64,000 bases of DNA, from the NCBI GenBank assembly GCA_026874595.1, contig CM049309.1, forward strand, positions 8,521,076 to 8,585,075, written 5' to 3'. The position numbers were made by a program, and so were the translations under genes. Below the pieces are notes generated by a model. That model saw nothing but the letters and a program-made list of their open reading frames with translations, was not told the origin of the DNA and did not search any database. Origin of the DNA: Sipunculus nudus. Taxonomy: Eukaryota > Annelida > Sipuncula > Golfingiida > Sipunculidae. This document shows positions 11,963-23,047 of this stretch, in pieces; the first letter of the stretch is position 1, and each line of letters opens with the position of its first letter.

Positions 11963-13372
11963 ATGGCTTCTTTCCTCCTTGTGGCTTTGATCTGTATCTC
12001 TTTTGGACATAGTGCGTCTTCCGCGACCCCTGGTATATTGGTATACACTGATATGAATAATGTTCATAAATGGCTCCCTGAACCTACCGCCAGCGTGGGC
12101 AGCGTGAGATATCTGGGAATGTTCAAGTCTCCTGACGAGTGTGTTGACGCCTGTCTGATGATGGAAGGAGGTCGCTGTCTGTCCTTTACCTATCATTCTT
12201 TGAAGTTTGAGGGTGGTTTTGCTGGACATTGCTATGGTCGTCTGGAAGACCCTGTCTGGGCACCAATGCCCACAGACCACGTGTTCAGTGGTCGGATCAT
12301 GTGGCCGTGCAAGTCGGACATGGACTGTAGTTTGAACGGGGAATGTATGCCAGATGGCCACTGTAAGTGTACTCCAGCATGGCGAGGTTTCCGCTGTGAT
12401 ACACTGAGTCTGGAACCAGCAGAACGTCACTCTGGTTACCACTTTAAGACGGATGGTAAAAACGTCTCTAGTTGGGGAGGGGCTGTTGTTCGCAACGACA
12501 AAGATGGCACGTTCCACATGTATGTGGCCGAAATGGCAAACCATTGTGGTCTGAATACGTGGCAAAGGAACAGTCAAATTGTGCATGCTGTGTCCAACAA
12601 CCCAACGGGCACATACAAACGCCAAGAAATTGTCCGACAACCATTCGCTCATGAACCAGATGTCGTTAAAGGTCCAAATGGTGAATTTGTGATGTACTGG
12701 TCTACATCAAGTAAGAAATATTCTTTGTGCAACTGCTCAGATGGGTCGACGAGTCCTGGCTGTGGCGGTGAGGACATCAGGTACCTGACCTTGATGAGCT
12801 ACACGACATCACCAGGGGGGCCATGGTCTACCCCAGTGCCTGTTTTACCTCCAAACCCAAGAGAGCAGGACACTAACCTCGCTGTGGTGATCATGAAAGA
12901 CGGTAGTCTCGTCGGGTTCTCACGTTATGGCTACTGGGGCTACAACGGCTCGAGAATCTTTCTAGTTACTGCCAGCAACTGGAAGGACCCGAGTTCTTAC
13001 CAACAAGCTGAGCATGAAATGTGGCCTCATATGCCAAACGGAGGCACCGAGGACCCATTCATGTATTTGGATGGGAATGGCAACTTCCACGCAATCTTTC
13101 ACAACAAATTCCCAGACAACACACCTGACTGTGTTGGTGGTCACGCATACAGTGAGAACGGGAAGTCCTGGGTCTACGGTGGCAGGGCTTATGGAAACGT
13201 GGTGCAGTTTACAGATGGAGAAAGTTTTACCTTTTCGCGTAGGGAGAGGCCACATTTTGTATTCGCGGCCGATGGCTTCACTCCTCTTGCGCTCACGACA
13301 GGTGCCCAGTACGGAGGAATGTACGGTGACGCCACATACACAATGCTTCAGCCGGTGACGACACAAACTTAG
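11963..13372 (+). CDS. Secreted PAN/apple-EGF-five-bladed beta-propeller protein (paralogue 1)
   Basis: A single-exon reading frame of 469 residues whose start context AAGAATGG is favourable. Residues 1-21 form a signal peptide (hydrophobic LLVALICISFG, cleavage near SSA-TP). Residues ~25-115 form a PAN/apple-like domain with Cys60, Cys64, Cys72 and Cys90. Residues 116-145 form an EGF-like module with six cysteines (116, 122, 128, 134, 136, 145). Residues ~158-469 show five repeating blade motifs: WGGAVVRNDKDGTFHMY, HEPDVVKGPNGEFVMYW, DTNLAVVIMKDGSLVGFSR, GTEDPFMYLDGNGNFHAIFH and RPHFVFAADGFTPLAL. This pattern is typical of five-bladed propellers of the GH43/GH32/GH117 kind. Asp/Glu in the HEPD, TEDP and RERP motifs could be catalytic or ligand-binding. 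N-glycosylation sequons lie at 167, 258 and 328. It is probably an extracellular glycan-binding or glycan-cleaving protein. The substrate is unknown and enzyme activity is not established. It is about 75-80% identical by eye to the gene at 17792. Confidence 0.9.
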   Translation: MASFLLVALICISFGHSASSATPGILVYTDMNNVHKWLPEPTASVGSVRYLGMFKSPDECVDACLMMEGGRCLSFTYHSLKFEGGFAGHCYGRLEDPVWAPMPTDHVFSGRIMWPCKSDMDCSLNGECMPDGHCKCTPAWRGFRCDTLSLEPAERHSGYHFKTDGKNVSSWGGAVVRNDKDGTFHMYVAEMANHCGLNTWQRNSQIVHAVSNNPTGTYKRQEIVRQPFAHEPDVVKGPNGEFVMYWSTSSKKYSLCNCSDGSTSPGCGGEDIRYLTLMSYTTSPGGPWSTPVPVLPPNPREQDTNLAVVIMKDGSLVGFSRYGYWGYNGSRIFLVTASNWKDPSSYQQAEHEMWPHMPNGGTEDPFMYLDGNGNFHAIFHNKFPDNTPDCVGGHAYSENGKSWVYGGRAYGNVVQFTDGESFTFSRRERPHFVFAADGFTPLALTTGAQYGGMYGDATYTMLQPVTTQT

Positions 13373-13480
13373 ACTAAATCTAAGCTCTAAGCTGACTAGT
13401 TAATTCATCAGTCATCGGCATAAAATCATTTTAATCTTTAACCATAATATATTCCCTATGCATGTATCCATTACAGTTGT

Positions 13481-13486
13481 AATAAA
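13481..13486 (+). terminator. Polyadenylation signal AATAAA of the gene at 11963
   Basis: AATAAA in TTGTAATAAAAAAC lies 109 bases after the stop codon, a normal position for a short 3' UTR. Confidence 0.55.
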
Positions 13487-13632
13487 AAACTAATTAAAAA
13501 TCGCCATTTTCATGGTTTCATTTCTGTTAAATATGTGAGACTACCTATGCCTGGATGTCTGTATGTTTGAATATGTGTTTTCCCACAAACCTTTGGTGTA
13601 TAAGGTAAGTTTTAACCTGCACCATCAATAAA

Positions 13633-16189
13633 CAAGTGACCCATGGGTCATGGCGCTCAGCTGACTGGGAAGACATTCGCAAAAGGAAATGTTATCATCT
13701 GAATGGTAGTATATACCCATTCAACTGAAGCATCAAACAGATTAACCAACAAGCAAAGATTGTGTCTGTATTTATATATCTCAAAAATAGAGAAAAAAAT
13801 GCGTAAACTTAAAAAAAAATACAGGTAGCTGCACCAGTCTGCAGAAACCAATAATAACACTTAATGGTGAATATCCATGCAAAGAATCATGGTGATCTCT
13901 GCATTAGTTGTTCGGATACTTCAGCTTTTGTATCAAATTTTCCATTATTCTGAGGGATACTTGGGAGTCCTATAGCGTGAAGGATATGGATAACAGAGAC
14001 CTAATTTCAGGTTTCCACAGACACTTTTCATGGGCCTCCTTGCATTACAAGAATGAAGATTCTAGGTCCACTTGTTACAATTTGTGCAACGTTAACAGAT
14101 GACAGCATCCTTAAAGGTCTCAAAAATAGAGAAAAAAAATCGAAAAATTGAATAAAATATGGGTGGCACCACCAGTCTGCAGAACCTGATCAAACACTCC
14201 ATAATCAATATTCATGCAAAGAATCATGGTGATCTCTGCATTAGTTGCTCAGATACTTCAGCTTTTGTATCAAATTGTCCATTATTCTGAGGGATACTTT
14301 GGAGTCTTATAGCTTCAAGGATATGGATAACAGAGACCTAATTTCAGGTTTCCACAGACACTTTTCATCGGCCTCCTTGCATGACAAGAATGAAGATTCT
14401 AGGTATAGTTGTTACGATTTGTACCCTGTTGACAGATAACCACATCTTTAAAGGTCTCAAAAATAGAGAAAAAAATCGTAAAATTTGAAAAAAAAATACA
14501 GGTGGCTCTGCAGAAACTGATGAAACACTCAATGATCAATATCCATGCAAAAAATCCTGGTGATCAATGCATCTGTTGTTCAGATACTTGAGCTTTTGTG
14601 TCAAATTTTCCATTATTCTGCGGGATACTTCGTAGCCCCATAGCTTGAAGGATATGGGTAACTGATACCTAATTTCAAGTTTCCAGGGAGACTTTTCATG
14701 GGCCTCCTTGCATGTCAAGATAGAAGATTCTAGGTTCAGTTATTACGATTTGTGCCTTGTTTGCAGATGACTGCATATTTTAAGGTCTCAAAAATAGAGA
14801 AAAATTTTAATAAATTTGAAAATTCAGGTGGTGACACCAGCCTTCAGAAACTGATGAAACACTCCATGATCAATATCCATGCAAACAATTATGGTGATCT
14901 CTGCATTAGTTGTTTAGTTACTTCAGCTTTTGTATCAAATTTTCCATTATTCTGAGTTGTACTTTGGAGTGCCATAGCTTAAAGGACATGGGTAACAGAG
15001 ACCTAATTTCAGGTTTCCATGGAGACTTTTCATGGGTCTCCCTGTGTCTCAAGAATGAAGATTCTAGGTCCAGTCGTTACGATTTTGTACCCTGTTGACA
15101 GATAACTACATCCTTTAAGGTCTCAAAAATAGAGAAAAAAATTGTAAAAATTTGAAAAAAAAATACAGGTGGCGCACCCAGTCTGCAGGAACTGATGGAA
15201 CACCTCTTGATCAATATGTATGCCAAAAATCATGACTATCAGTGTTGCAGTTAATGAGATGTTGCAATTTATTTTTATCAAATTTTCCATTATTCTGGGG
15301 GGTAATTGGGAGCCCAACAGCTCAAAGGATATGGGTAACAGAAACCTTATTTCAGGTTTCAATGGAGACTTTTAATAGGTCTCTCACTGTGTCTAGAATG
15401 AAGATTCCAGGTCCAGTCTTTACGATTTGTTCCCTGTTAACAGTTGTTCACATTTTTAAAGGTCTCAAAAATAGAGAAAACAATTCGTAAAAAATCGAAA
15501 AATACAGGGGGCGTCACCAGTCTGCAGAAACTGATGAAACATCTCATGATCAATGTCTATGCCAAAAATCATAACCATCAGTGATGTAGTTAATGAGATA
15601 TTGAAGTTTTTGTATGAAATTTTTTACTATTCTGGGGGCTACTCTGGGGCCCCATAGCTCAAAGGATATGGGTAACAGAGACCTAATTTCTGGTTTCCAT
15701 GGAGACTTTTCATAGGTGTCTCAGTGTGTCAAGAATAAAGATTCTACGTCCAGTCTTTACGATTTGTGCCCTGTAAACAGATGTTCACATTTTTAAAGGT
15801 CTCAAAAAAAGAGAAAAAATCGTAAAAACATCGAAAAATACAGGTGGCGCCACCAGTCTGCAGGAACTGATTGAACATCTCATGATCAATATGTATGCCA
15901 AAAATCATGACCATCAGTGATGTAGTTAATGAGATATTGAAGTTTTTGTATTAAATGTTTGACTATTCGGGGGGGGGGTACTTTGGGGTCCAATAGCTCA
16001 AAGGATATGGGTAACAGAGACCTAATTTCTGGTTTCCAAGGAGATTTTTCATGGACCTCTCAGAATTTCAAGTTACAAGATTCTAGGTCCAGCGGTTACG
16101 ATTTGTGCTTGGTTAATGGACAGACGGACAGACGGACAAAGAGTGATCGCTATAACTCAGATGACTTACAGTCAGCTGAGCTTAAAAAA
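13633..16189 (+). mobile_element. HINE-1, most complete copy with seven ~337-bp core units
   Basis: The left end AAGTGACCCATGGGTCATG is followed by GCGCTCAGCTGACTGGGAAG. Core units follow with the palindromic-box landmark at about 13823, 14161, 14500, 14825, 15165, 15507 and 15843, spaced 325-340 bp. The right arm has GGACAGACGGACAGACGG, then the hairpin stem AACTCAGATGACT/AGTCAGCTGAG and CTTAAAAAA at 16181-16189. CTCAGCTGACT near the left end is the inverted repeat of AGTCAGCTGAG at the right end. The element fills much of the space between the two intact propeller genes. It encodes no transposase. Confidence 0.8.
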
Positions 16190-17725
16190 CACAATATACA
16201 AGTTAGAATTATGTAAAGTTTTCTATAATAACTTCAAAATATAAAAATGTAACCGGAAATTTGATCATCGTCCCTAAAACAGATTTTGATAGGTATTCAG
16301 TATTGACTGCGAGAAAGTGGTTGCAAATTTGGAAAATACATGTATAAAGTCACCGTTGAAAGTAAGAAAATGCAACTGAGCATAATCATAGGAGTCACGT
16401 TTCCTTTTCAAACCGTCTTTTGCTTGGTTGTCGTTAGGTACGACGTTCTCACTAAGACCATAAGACAAATGAAATTTTGTAGGTTTCTTCTATCACATAG
16501 TGAGGTAATATTTTATAACGCAATATATAAGCAAACGAAATGAAAAGAAATAGATAACTAGAAAATGCATTCTAAGAAATGCAAGCCTCTGCCATGTGAG
16601 ATGATCCCCAAACCCTGACTGCATTCACTCATTCAGCTTCCTATTCACAGCTTCATTTCATGCATAAGAGACTGTACATTTGTGAATATTCCTTGACGTC
16701 GTTCCTGAATCCGGAGCATGTGCTAATCTAATTGATCATTATTGGCCCATTCCCGAATTGCTCTTAAAATTTCATTAGATTCCGTTTAGGACTGCGTGAT
16801 TTATGCTGTGAACAAACTAACACAAACAACAAAATATACATAGGAACGGGGATAAGAGTAAAACTTCATAGCGGAGGCAACGAGAACTGGCTGTTAATGC
16901 AATATGATGGATAACTTCGTGGTCAAGTTCCAAGCCTGCGATATGGAGGCATAATGAAATTATTCAGATTTCATTGTCCTAACTTGAGGTTTCTGATTCC
17001 GGATTTTTCCTGGCACTATGTGTATAAACCTGAAGTCAAATGAGTAGAATAAAATAACATAGCTTTCTTGTCTTAAGGTTTCCTTTATCCTCTTCATTAG
17101 ACAATGTCACAAACAGGCCACGGGTCTATCCTTAATATAATGAAAGGAAATTGCCAACTGAAAGTGGTTATCTTAATTTAGGATGCATTTAAGATTTAAA
17201 GGGCTGATTAAAGTGTACGTCTATATTCACTCTCTAAAGACTGACATAGGACGAACAAATTTATGAGAGGGAATGAGCGAACAAGTGAGGCGTTAAAACA
17301 GGTAAAGGAGAGAAAGAGACAGAGAGAGACAGAGAGACAGAGAGAGCGACATAGAGAGGGAGGGACGACGTGAGACCAATTGTATTTTCCTATATTGTTT
17401 ATGTGATCGGAGACGTCACCGCACCGCTTTTCACGTGATATATGACACCTCATTGCCAAAGCATTTGAAGAATGCTGTATAAATTATATCTTGATATATT
17501 AAAAGCAGTAGATCAATATGTCATTACGTTTGTCACAGATGATAAAAGTCGCAAGACAATCTTTTCCCTCACAGGACAATTCTTAACATGATCAGTATTT
17601 CATCAATCATCGTATATATGGACAGTCAAATCCATACAAGTTATATATCATCCAATATCAATTATCATCTGGTGATAAGAGTGCATGTGGCACGATAAGT
17701 TTATTGATGCGTGAGACCCTTAGAT
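16190..17725. other. Intergenic, with dispersed repeat and GA-rich tract
   Basis: No gene is recognised. About 16560-16760 is homologous, in opposite orientation, to about 38215-38395: shared GACTGTACATTTGTGAATAT and TTCCTGAATCCG blocks. An AGAGAGACAG-type repeat lies at about 17305-17362. The last few hundred bases are the likely upstream region of the gene at 17792. Confidence 0.5.
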
Positions 17726-17734
17726 ATAATAAAG
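17726..17734 (+). promoter_or_regulatory. TATA-like box of the gene at 17792
   Basis: TATAATAAA lies 66 bases before the preferred ATG, matching the location of TATAAG in the paralogue at 11963. If this box is real, transcription would start near 17755. That is downstream of the alternative ATG at 17711 and supports the start at 17792. Confidence 0.45.
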
Positions 17735-17791
17735 ACCATAAATCTGATCCGTAGTCTAATTTTCACACAGTATTATCTAAAGACCTGCAAG

Positions 17792-19198
17792 ATGTTTCGG
17801 AGCCTCTTCTTGTCAGCCTTGATCTGCATTTTCTTTGACAAATCTGCTTGGGCAGCAACCCCAGAAATACTGGTTTATGCTGATATGAACAATGTCCATA
17901 AATGGCTCCAGGACCCGTACTCCAGCATTGGCAGTGTAAAGCATCTAGGTATTTTCAAGACTCTAGACGAATGTGTGGACGCTTGTTTGAGAATGGAAGG
18001 TGGTCGCTGTTTGTCCTTTACCTATCATTCTTTGGAGTTCGGTGGACCATTTGCTAGACACTGCTACGGTCGTTTAGAAGACCCTCTTTGGTCCCCTATG
18101 CCAACAGACCACGTGGTGAGCGGTAAAATTATGTGGCCCTGCAAGGCGGACATGGACTGTAGTCTGAACGGGAATTGTATGCCAGACGGCCACTGTAAGT
18201 GTACTCCAGCATGGCGGGGTTCCCGGTGTGATACTCTGAGTCTGGAACCAGCAGAACGTCACTCTGGTTACCATTTTATGATGGACGGCAAGAACATCTC
18301 CAGCTGGGGAGGAGCGGTTATCCGCGATGATAAAGACGGGACCTACCACATGTACGCCGCCGAAATGAGAAATCACTGTGGAATAAACTCCTGGATAAGA
18401 AACAGTCAAATTGTGCACGCCTCCTCCAGTTCCCCAACAGGTACATACAGACGCCAGGAAATTGTCGAACAACCGTTCGCTCATGAACCCGACGTGGTCA
18501 AAGGCCCTGGCGGAGAATTCGTCATGTATTGGTCCGCATTCAACTACACCACGCCCTTATGTATGTGCTCGGACGGTTCTACTACTCCAGGGTGTAAGTA
18601 TCCGGACACTAGGTACCTCACCCTAATGAGCTACACAAAATCACCTGGCGGGCCTTGGTCTACTCCTGTTCCTGTCTTACCTCCAAACCCACGGCTTCAG
18701 GACAACAACTTCGCGCCGGTGATTATGAAGGACGGCAGTCTGGTTGGTTTTGCACGTTTTGGATACTGGGGCTACAACGGCTCGCGGATATTTCTGGTCA
18801 CTGCCAGCAACTGGAAGGATCCAAGCACGTACCAACAATCTGAACATGAAATTTGGCCTCATATGCCTAATGCTGGGACAGAAGACCCATTCATGTATCT
18901 TGACGGTCATGGACATTTCCATGTTATTTTCCATAACATGTATCCTGATGACATCCAGGAGAACTGTGGCGGTCACGCGTACAGTGAAGATGGCAAGAAC
19001 TGGGTATACGGAGGAAGAGCTTTTGGGAACACGGTATATTTCACGGACGGCGGCAGCTATACGTATACACGTCGGGAGAGGCCGCACCTGGTATTCGCTG
19101 AAGACGGTTTCACGCCGCTGGCGCTCACAAACGGTGCTCAGTACGGAGGAATGTATGGTGACGCGACCTACACCTTGCTGCAGCCCGTCACCACTTAA
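17792..19198 (+). CDS. Secreted PAN/apple-EGF-five-bladed beta-propeller protein (paralogue 2)
   Basis: Intronless, 468 residues from the ATG at 17792. An in-frame ATG exists at 17711, but the 27 extra residues bury the signal peptide and have no counterpart in paralogue 1, so I start at MFRSLFLSALICIF. Order of parts: signal peptide (~1-21, ending SAWA), PAN/apple-like domain (~24-114, four conserved Cys), EGF-like module (~115-144, six Cys) and five propeller blades (~157-468). The same blade motifs are present as in the gene at 11963: WGGAVIRDDKDG, HEPDVVKGPGGEF, NNFAPVIMKDGS, GTEDPFMYLDGHGHFH and RRERPHLVFAEDG. All acidic positions noted in paralogue 1 are kept. Divergence is spread along the protein while the reading frame is intact, indicating a functional duplicate. 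Role: predicted extracellular glycan-binding protein or glycosidase-like protein, substrate unknown. Confidence 0.9.
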   Translation: MFRSLFLSALICIFFDKSAWAATPEILVYADMNNVHKWLQDPYSSIGSVKHLGIFKTLDECVDACLRMEGGRCLSFTYHSLEFGGPFARHCYGRLEDPLWSPMPTDHVVSGKIMWPCKADMDCSLNGNCMPDGHCKCTPAWRGSRCDTLSLEPAERHSGYHFMMDGKNISSWGGAVIRDDKDGTYHMYAAEMRNHCGINSWIRNSQIVHASSSSPTGTYRRQEIVEQPFAHEPDVVKGPGGEFVMYWSAFNYTTPLCMCSDGSTTPGCKYPDTRYLTLMSYTKSPGGPWSTPVPVLPPNPRLQDNNFAPVIMKDGSLVGFARFGYWGYNGSRIFLVTASNWKDPSTYQQSEHEIWPHMPNAGTEDPFMYLDGHGHFHVIFHNMYPDDIQENCGGHAYSEDGKNWVYGGRAFGNTVYFTDGGSYTYTRRERPHLVFAEDGFTPLALTNGAQYGGMYGDATYTLLQPVTT

Positions 19199-19627
19199 GG
19201 GTCCGTCTGTAGTAAGATAATTCTAAAGAGTAACAGTATAGCTCCTTAACAATTATTTTCATAAGTTCCTGAGACAATTGGTTTACCTCACAACATAATA
19301 CATACAACATGGACTTACTGTTTGTCACGACAGATAACCTTATGATTTAAGAATTGCATATTTACATGTGCATGTATTAACCCCCCCCCCCCCCCCCCTC
19401 AGTTGCAGATTAGTAGATAAGTGGTATAAATGTTCTAGAAACTGTAACGAACAAACAGAAATTGGTGACCCATCGGACAACACCACGAGACCAATAATTC
19501 CGTAGAAGATTATAAAATATCAATGTTTGTACTTGTTTTCATCTCATATTAGGCCTTCAAATGTCAGAGGGTGTCAACTGGTTGAATGATTATATATAAC
19601 AATGGGTGCTGCTGTCCGAGTGCAAAT
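19199..19627. other. 3' flank of paralogue 2
   Basis: No AATAAA was found close to the stop codon. A poly(C) run lies at about 19381-19399. Nothing else is recognised. Confidence 0.45.
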
Positions 19628-20540
19628 TCCAAGTAAGCCTAGGCATTGGTTGAGATACTGAAGACATTGTATGAAATAACATTCAGAATGGGCCGAATGT
19701 AGTGAAAATTTCACAAGTCTAACATGACTGATTGGTTAAGACTCTGCATGACAAGAATATAGTGTTTCATTGGGCACACTGGTTCAGTTTTATGATCCAA
19801 TTTTATATATTTCCTCAGCAGTTTTATACATAAATAAGAACAAGGCCTATAGGCCTAGAGCAAACCTGTGCCGTGGGATATAAACAAGGTATAATGCTTC
19901 AATGCTGGACCATTACTTTTCAAGTACATGTGTAACATGTATATGAACAATACAAGTCTTTAACATTTTGAACCCAAGAACAAGAACCAATTACACCAAT
20001 ATCACTGCTAAAATACTAGCATGGGTGCACATAACACAAAATGATTGTAGGTGGCGCCACCACTTTTGTAAACAACCAAGCTATCCAAGTAAGCCTAGGC
20101 ATTGATTGAGATACTGAAGACATTGTATGAAATAACATTCAGAATGGGCCGAATGTAGTGAAAATTTCACAAGTCTAACATGACTGATTGGTTAAAACTC
20201 AGCATGACAAGAATATAGTGTTTCATTGGGCACACTGGTTCAGTTTTATGATCCAATTTTATATATTTCCTCAGCAGTTTTATACATAAATAAGAACAAG
20301 GCCTACAGGCCTAGAGCAAACCTGTGCCATGGGATATAAACAAGGTATAATGCTTCAATGCTGGACCATTACTTTTCAAGTACATGTGTAACATGTATAT
20401 GAACAATACAAGTCTTTAACATTTTGAACCCGAGAACAAGAACCAATTACACCAACATCACTGCTAAAATACTAGCATGGGTGCACATAACACAAAATGA
20501 TTGTAGGTGGCGCCACCACTTTTGTAAACAACCAAGCTAT
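19628..20540 (+). repeat. 456-bp tandem duplication, two nearly identical copies
   Basis: The unit starting TCCAAGTAAGCCTAGGCATT at 19628 recurs at 20084 with only a handful of differences. Each copy ends with GTAGGTGGCGCCACCACTTT and AACAACCAAGCTATC. The unit contains the palindrome GGTGGCGCCACC (20050, 20506) and, about 58 bases after the first palindrome, GAGATACTGAAG. It therefore shares the two-box layout of the HINE families. The reading frame at 20424-20720 is an accident of the repeat. Confidence 0.85.
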
Positions 20541-21329
20541 CAGAGATGTATACATGTATATTCATATGCCACATTTCAGGCCGAAATATTAAATCTCTAC
20601 TTAGAAATAAGCTGGTTCATACACTGTGCAAAAGTTATTGTAGGTGACTACGCTAGAATTTTTTACAAGAAAGCCATCAAAGATGCATGGATAGGTCAAA
20701 ACATCAGGCTAATACATTAAACTTCTGAGTCTGGTGCACTGGGATGACCAGGCTTAGTTCAGAAAGTCAGTTGCCCCGAGTGAACCGGAATGAATTCATA
20801 TAGCTGCAGTTAGTGCACTGAGTGAACTCTTGACCTGCACCTGGCTGCACTGAGTGAACTTTTGACCTGTGCCTGGCAGCACTGAGTGAACTCTTGACCT
20901 GTTGCATAATCTGACACAGTTGGCAGACTGCCAAAGCTATAAATAGATCCAGACTGACCTTTGGCCTGTTGCAAAATCTGAAATACTTGGCAGTCAAGCT
21001 ATTTATAGATCACTACAAATACATCCTTGGTCTGTTGAAAAATCTGTTTACACATACTGAAAGACTTGGCTACAATGCTTTTTTTCAAACCGACACATCC
21101 ATTAGATTTTTTATCGAAATAATTAGAACTAGATATTTGTTGGCACAGCTGGTGCCAAAGTATCCCCAGACAATACCCCCCCCCCCCCCCCACCTTAAGA
21201 ATAGGCCCCATCTTCAGCAGCATATACTGACACTTAGCAAGCGACTATGGTTTCTTCCATCTATCAACTTCAGAAACAATATTTGTCACCACATATGGGG
21301 GCCATAACGATAAATCACTCTTAAGAAAA
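20541..21329. other. Intergenic with a short ~33-bp triple repeat
   Basis: At about 20810-20905 the phrase GCACTGAGTGAACTCTTGAC plus a CCTG linker occurs three times. At about 20931-21010 AGCTATAAATAGATC and AGCTATTTATAGATC form an inverted pair. A poly(C) run lies at about 21176-21191. No gene is seen. Confidence 0.5.
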
Positions 21330-22232
21330 GAGCATTAATTTATTTTACGGAAATGGCACGTGAGAAAATTTTCCAAGATGGATAGACATGCATATTTAAA
21401 GACCAATACTTTGAACCACTCCGGAGATATGAGCAATTTTCACCCAAAGCACATGAACAGATGGACGCCACGCCAAAACGATTTCAGATGGCGCCATCAG
21501 TCTTGAGTATAAGATGGAAGAGTCTAAGTTCTATGGATATGTATATTTCTGGCCAATATGCCAAATCACTCCTCAGAAAAGTGCTTTAATTTATTCTACA
21601 AAAAAAGGGAAAGTAGCTTGCGCCACCTGTCTGGTTTATGAGAAAACGTTCCAAGATAAATGGACATGCCAAAGTTCAGACCAATACCTTGAAGCACCCC
21701 TCCGGCCATATGAACAATTTTCACCCAAAGAACATGTCTTGAGACCAAGATGGAGGAGTCCAAGTTCTATGGATATGCACATTTTCAGCCAAATCTGACC
21801 ATTAGTTTTAGACATAATGCTAACAGTACTGTCAAGTGGCAATGATAGGGTATTAAAAGGCGCGAAAACAAGAAAATGACAGAAGGTGGCGCTACCTGTC
21901 TTCCGCAGAAGACAAAGCTATCCAAGATCTTCGGTCAATATAATTTTTGGACCAATCCATGCATCCCTTATTGAGATATTTATGATTTTCTGTGGTATTC
22001 ACCATATGTGGCAATATTCAAGGTCAAAGCCACTCTCATAGGAAAGGTCATGACCCAATTTTAACCAGGGTTCGTCCTCTCACCCATATCTATGCACTTG
22101 TCAAGTTTGGTAAAGATCAGTAAAATATTTTTTAAGCTGTCGCGTCCAAACGAAATCTCTGTGGCGGCGAAGGCGCGACCGTGCTTAAACCATATATATA
22201 TATAGTATCCCGACTTTGTCTGGGGATACAAT
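21330..22232 (-). mobile_element. HINE-like element, diverged third family
   Basis: CAATTTTCACCCAAAG recurs at about 21432 and 21716 (period ~284 bp), next to GGAGATATGAG, and degenerate palindromic boxes (ATGGCGCCAT at 21488, GGTGGCGCTACC at 21886) lie between. At 22207-22232 the stem GTATCCCGAC ... GGGGATAC mirrors the 5' hairpin of HINE-2 on the minus strand. I read it as a minus-strand Helitron-like relative. Its 3' end was not located. Confidence 0.45.
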
Positions 22233-22389
22233 AATAAATGATGTAGTCCTTTCATTGTTAAAGGTAAAAAAATTCTGCCAACAATCATTTAAGCACTTGA
22301 ACGAAGGACTCCTAAGAATCATTTTTGTGCAATGTTACAGAAAGTTGAATCAACAGTTTTGCAGTAGACGACCATTGTAGCCCTCAGTT

Positions 22390-23047
22390 TGAAACAGGCT
22401 TTCTAATGGCCACAATTCCGCTTCAGCTTTTTAACGCCTCATAAATAATCAAATTATCCCAATCAGTTCTTGTACAGTTGAGAGTATCCGACCTAATTTT
22501 TGTGAAAAATTAAAACTATTCAGCTTGAGTTCTATCATAAAACTTTTTTAAGCTGAAAGAGGCCAAAATTACGAGGTTTTTGACCGTAAAAAGCAGGTGG
22601 CGCCACAAAAAAACTCAATTTCAAAAATGACTCATGTGACCAATATTTGCAATAATTTGGTGATGATACTCCAGCCGTTTCCGAGATTGTAATTTTAGTA
22701 TGCTTTTTTGGCAGAATGACTTCCCGTAACTCACCCAAAATTCACCAAACTGAAACCATTCGAACAAACTTGAGAAAGAATGTTTCTGGGATTATTTTTG
22801 TAAAATATTGAACAATTTGGCTGGAAGATTTTTAAAGGTGTATCTGCTTTTCTCCGATAAATTCTAAGTCAATGCAAATAGCAAAAAAAAAAAAGCAAAT
22901 TCTGATAGTTTTTTTAGATCACTGATTAACTACATAAAATTTGGTAATGCTAGTTCCAGCCTTTTTATTAGATAGCATGGGTAAACGTAAGGACGACGGC
23001 GGAAGGACGACGCTGCGCCATTCCATAAGCTCACTGGTTCGCTAAAA
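22390..23047 (-). mobile_element. AGCGAACC-family repeat, copy 1
   Basis: On the minus strand the element begins TTTTTAGCGAACCAGTGAGC, then TTATGGAATGGCGCAGCGTC. It stays collinear with the plus-strand copy at 48773: CCAGCCAAATTGT, CTCAAGTTTGTTCGAATGGT, a stretch encoding TKI(T/K)ISETA, then GTGGCGCCACCTG. The minus-strand reading frame at 22535-22738 arises from this repeat. The lower boundary is approximate. Confidence 0.6.

Noticed and set aside
11957-12652. 231-residue minus-strand frame opposite paralogue 1
   Set aside because: It is a shadow of the strongly supported plus-strand gene; similar shadows occur opposite paralogue 2 (18074-18484, 18677-19087).
17711-17791. Upstream ATG as the start of paralogue 2
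   Set aside because: It precedes the likely transcription start, would bury the signal peptide and has no counterpart in paralogue 1.
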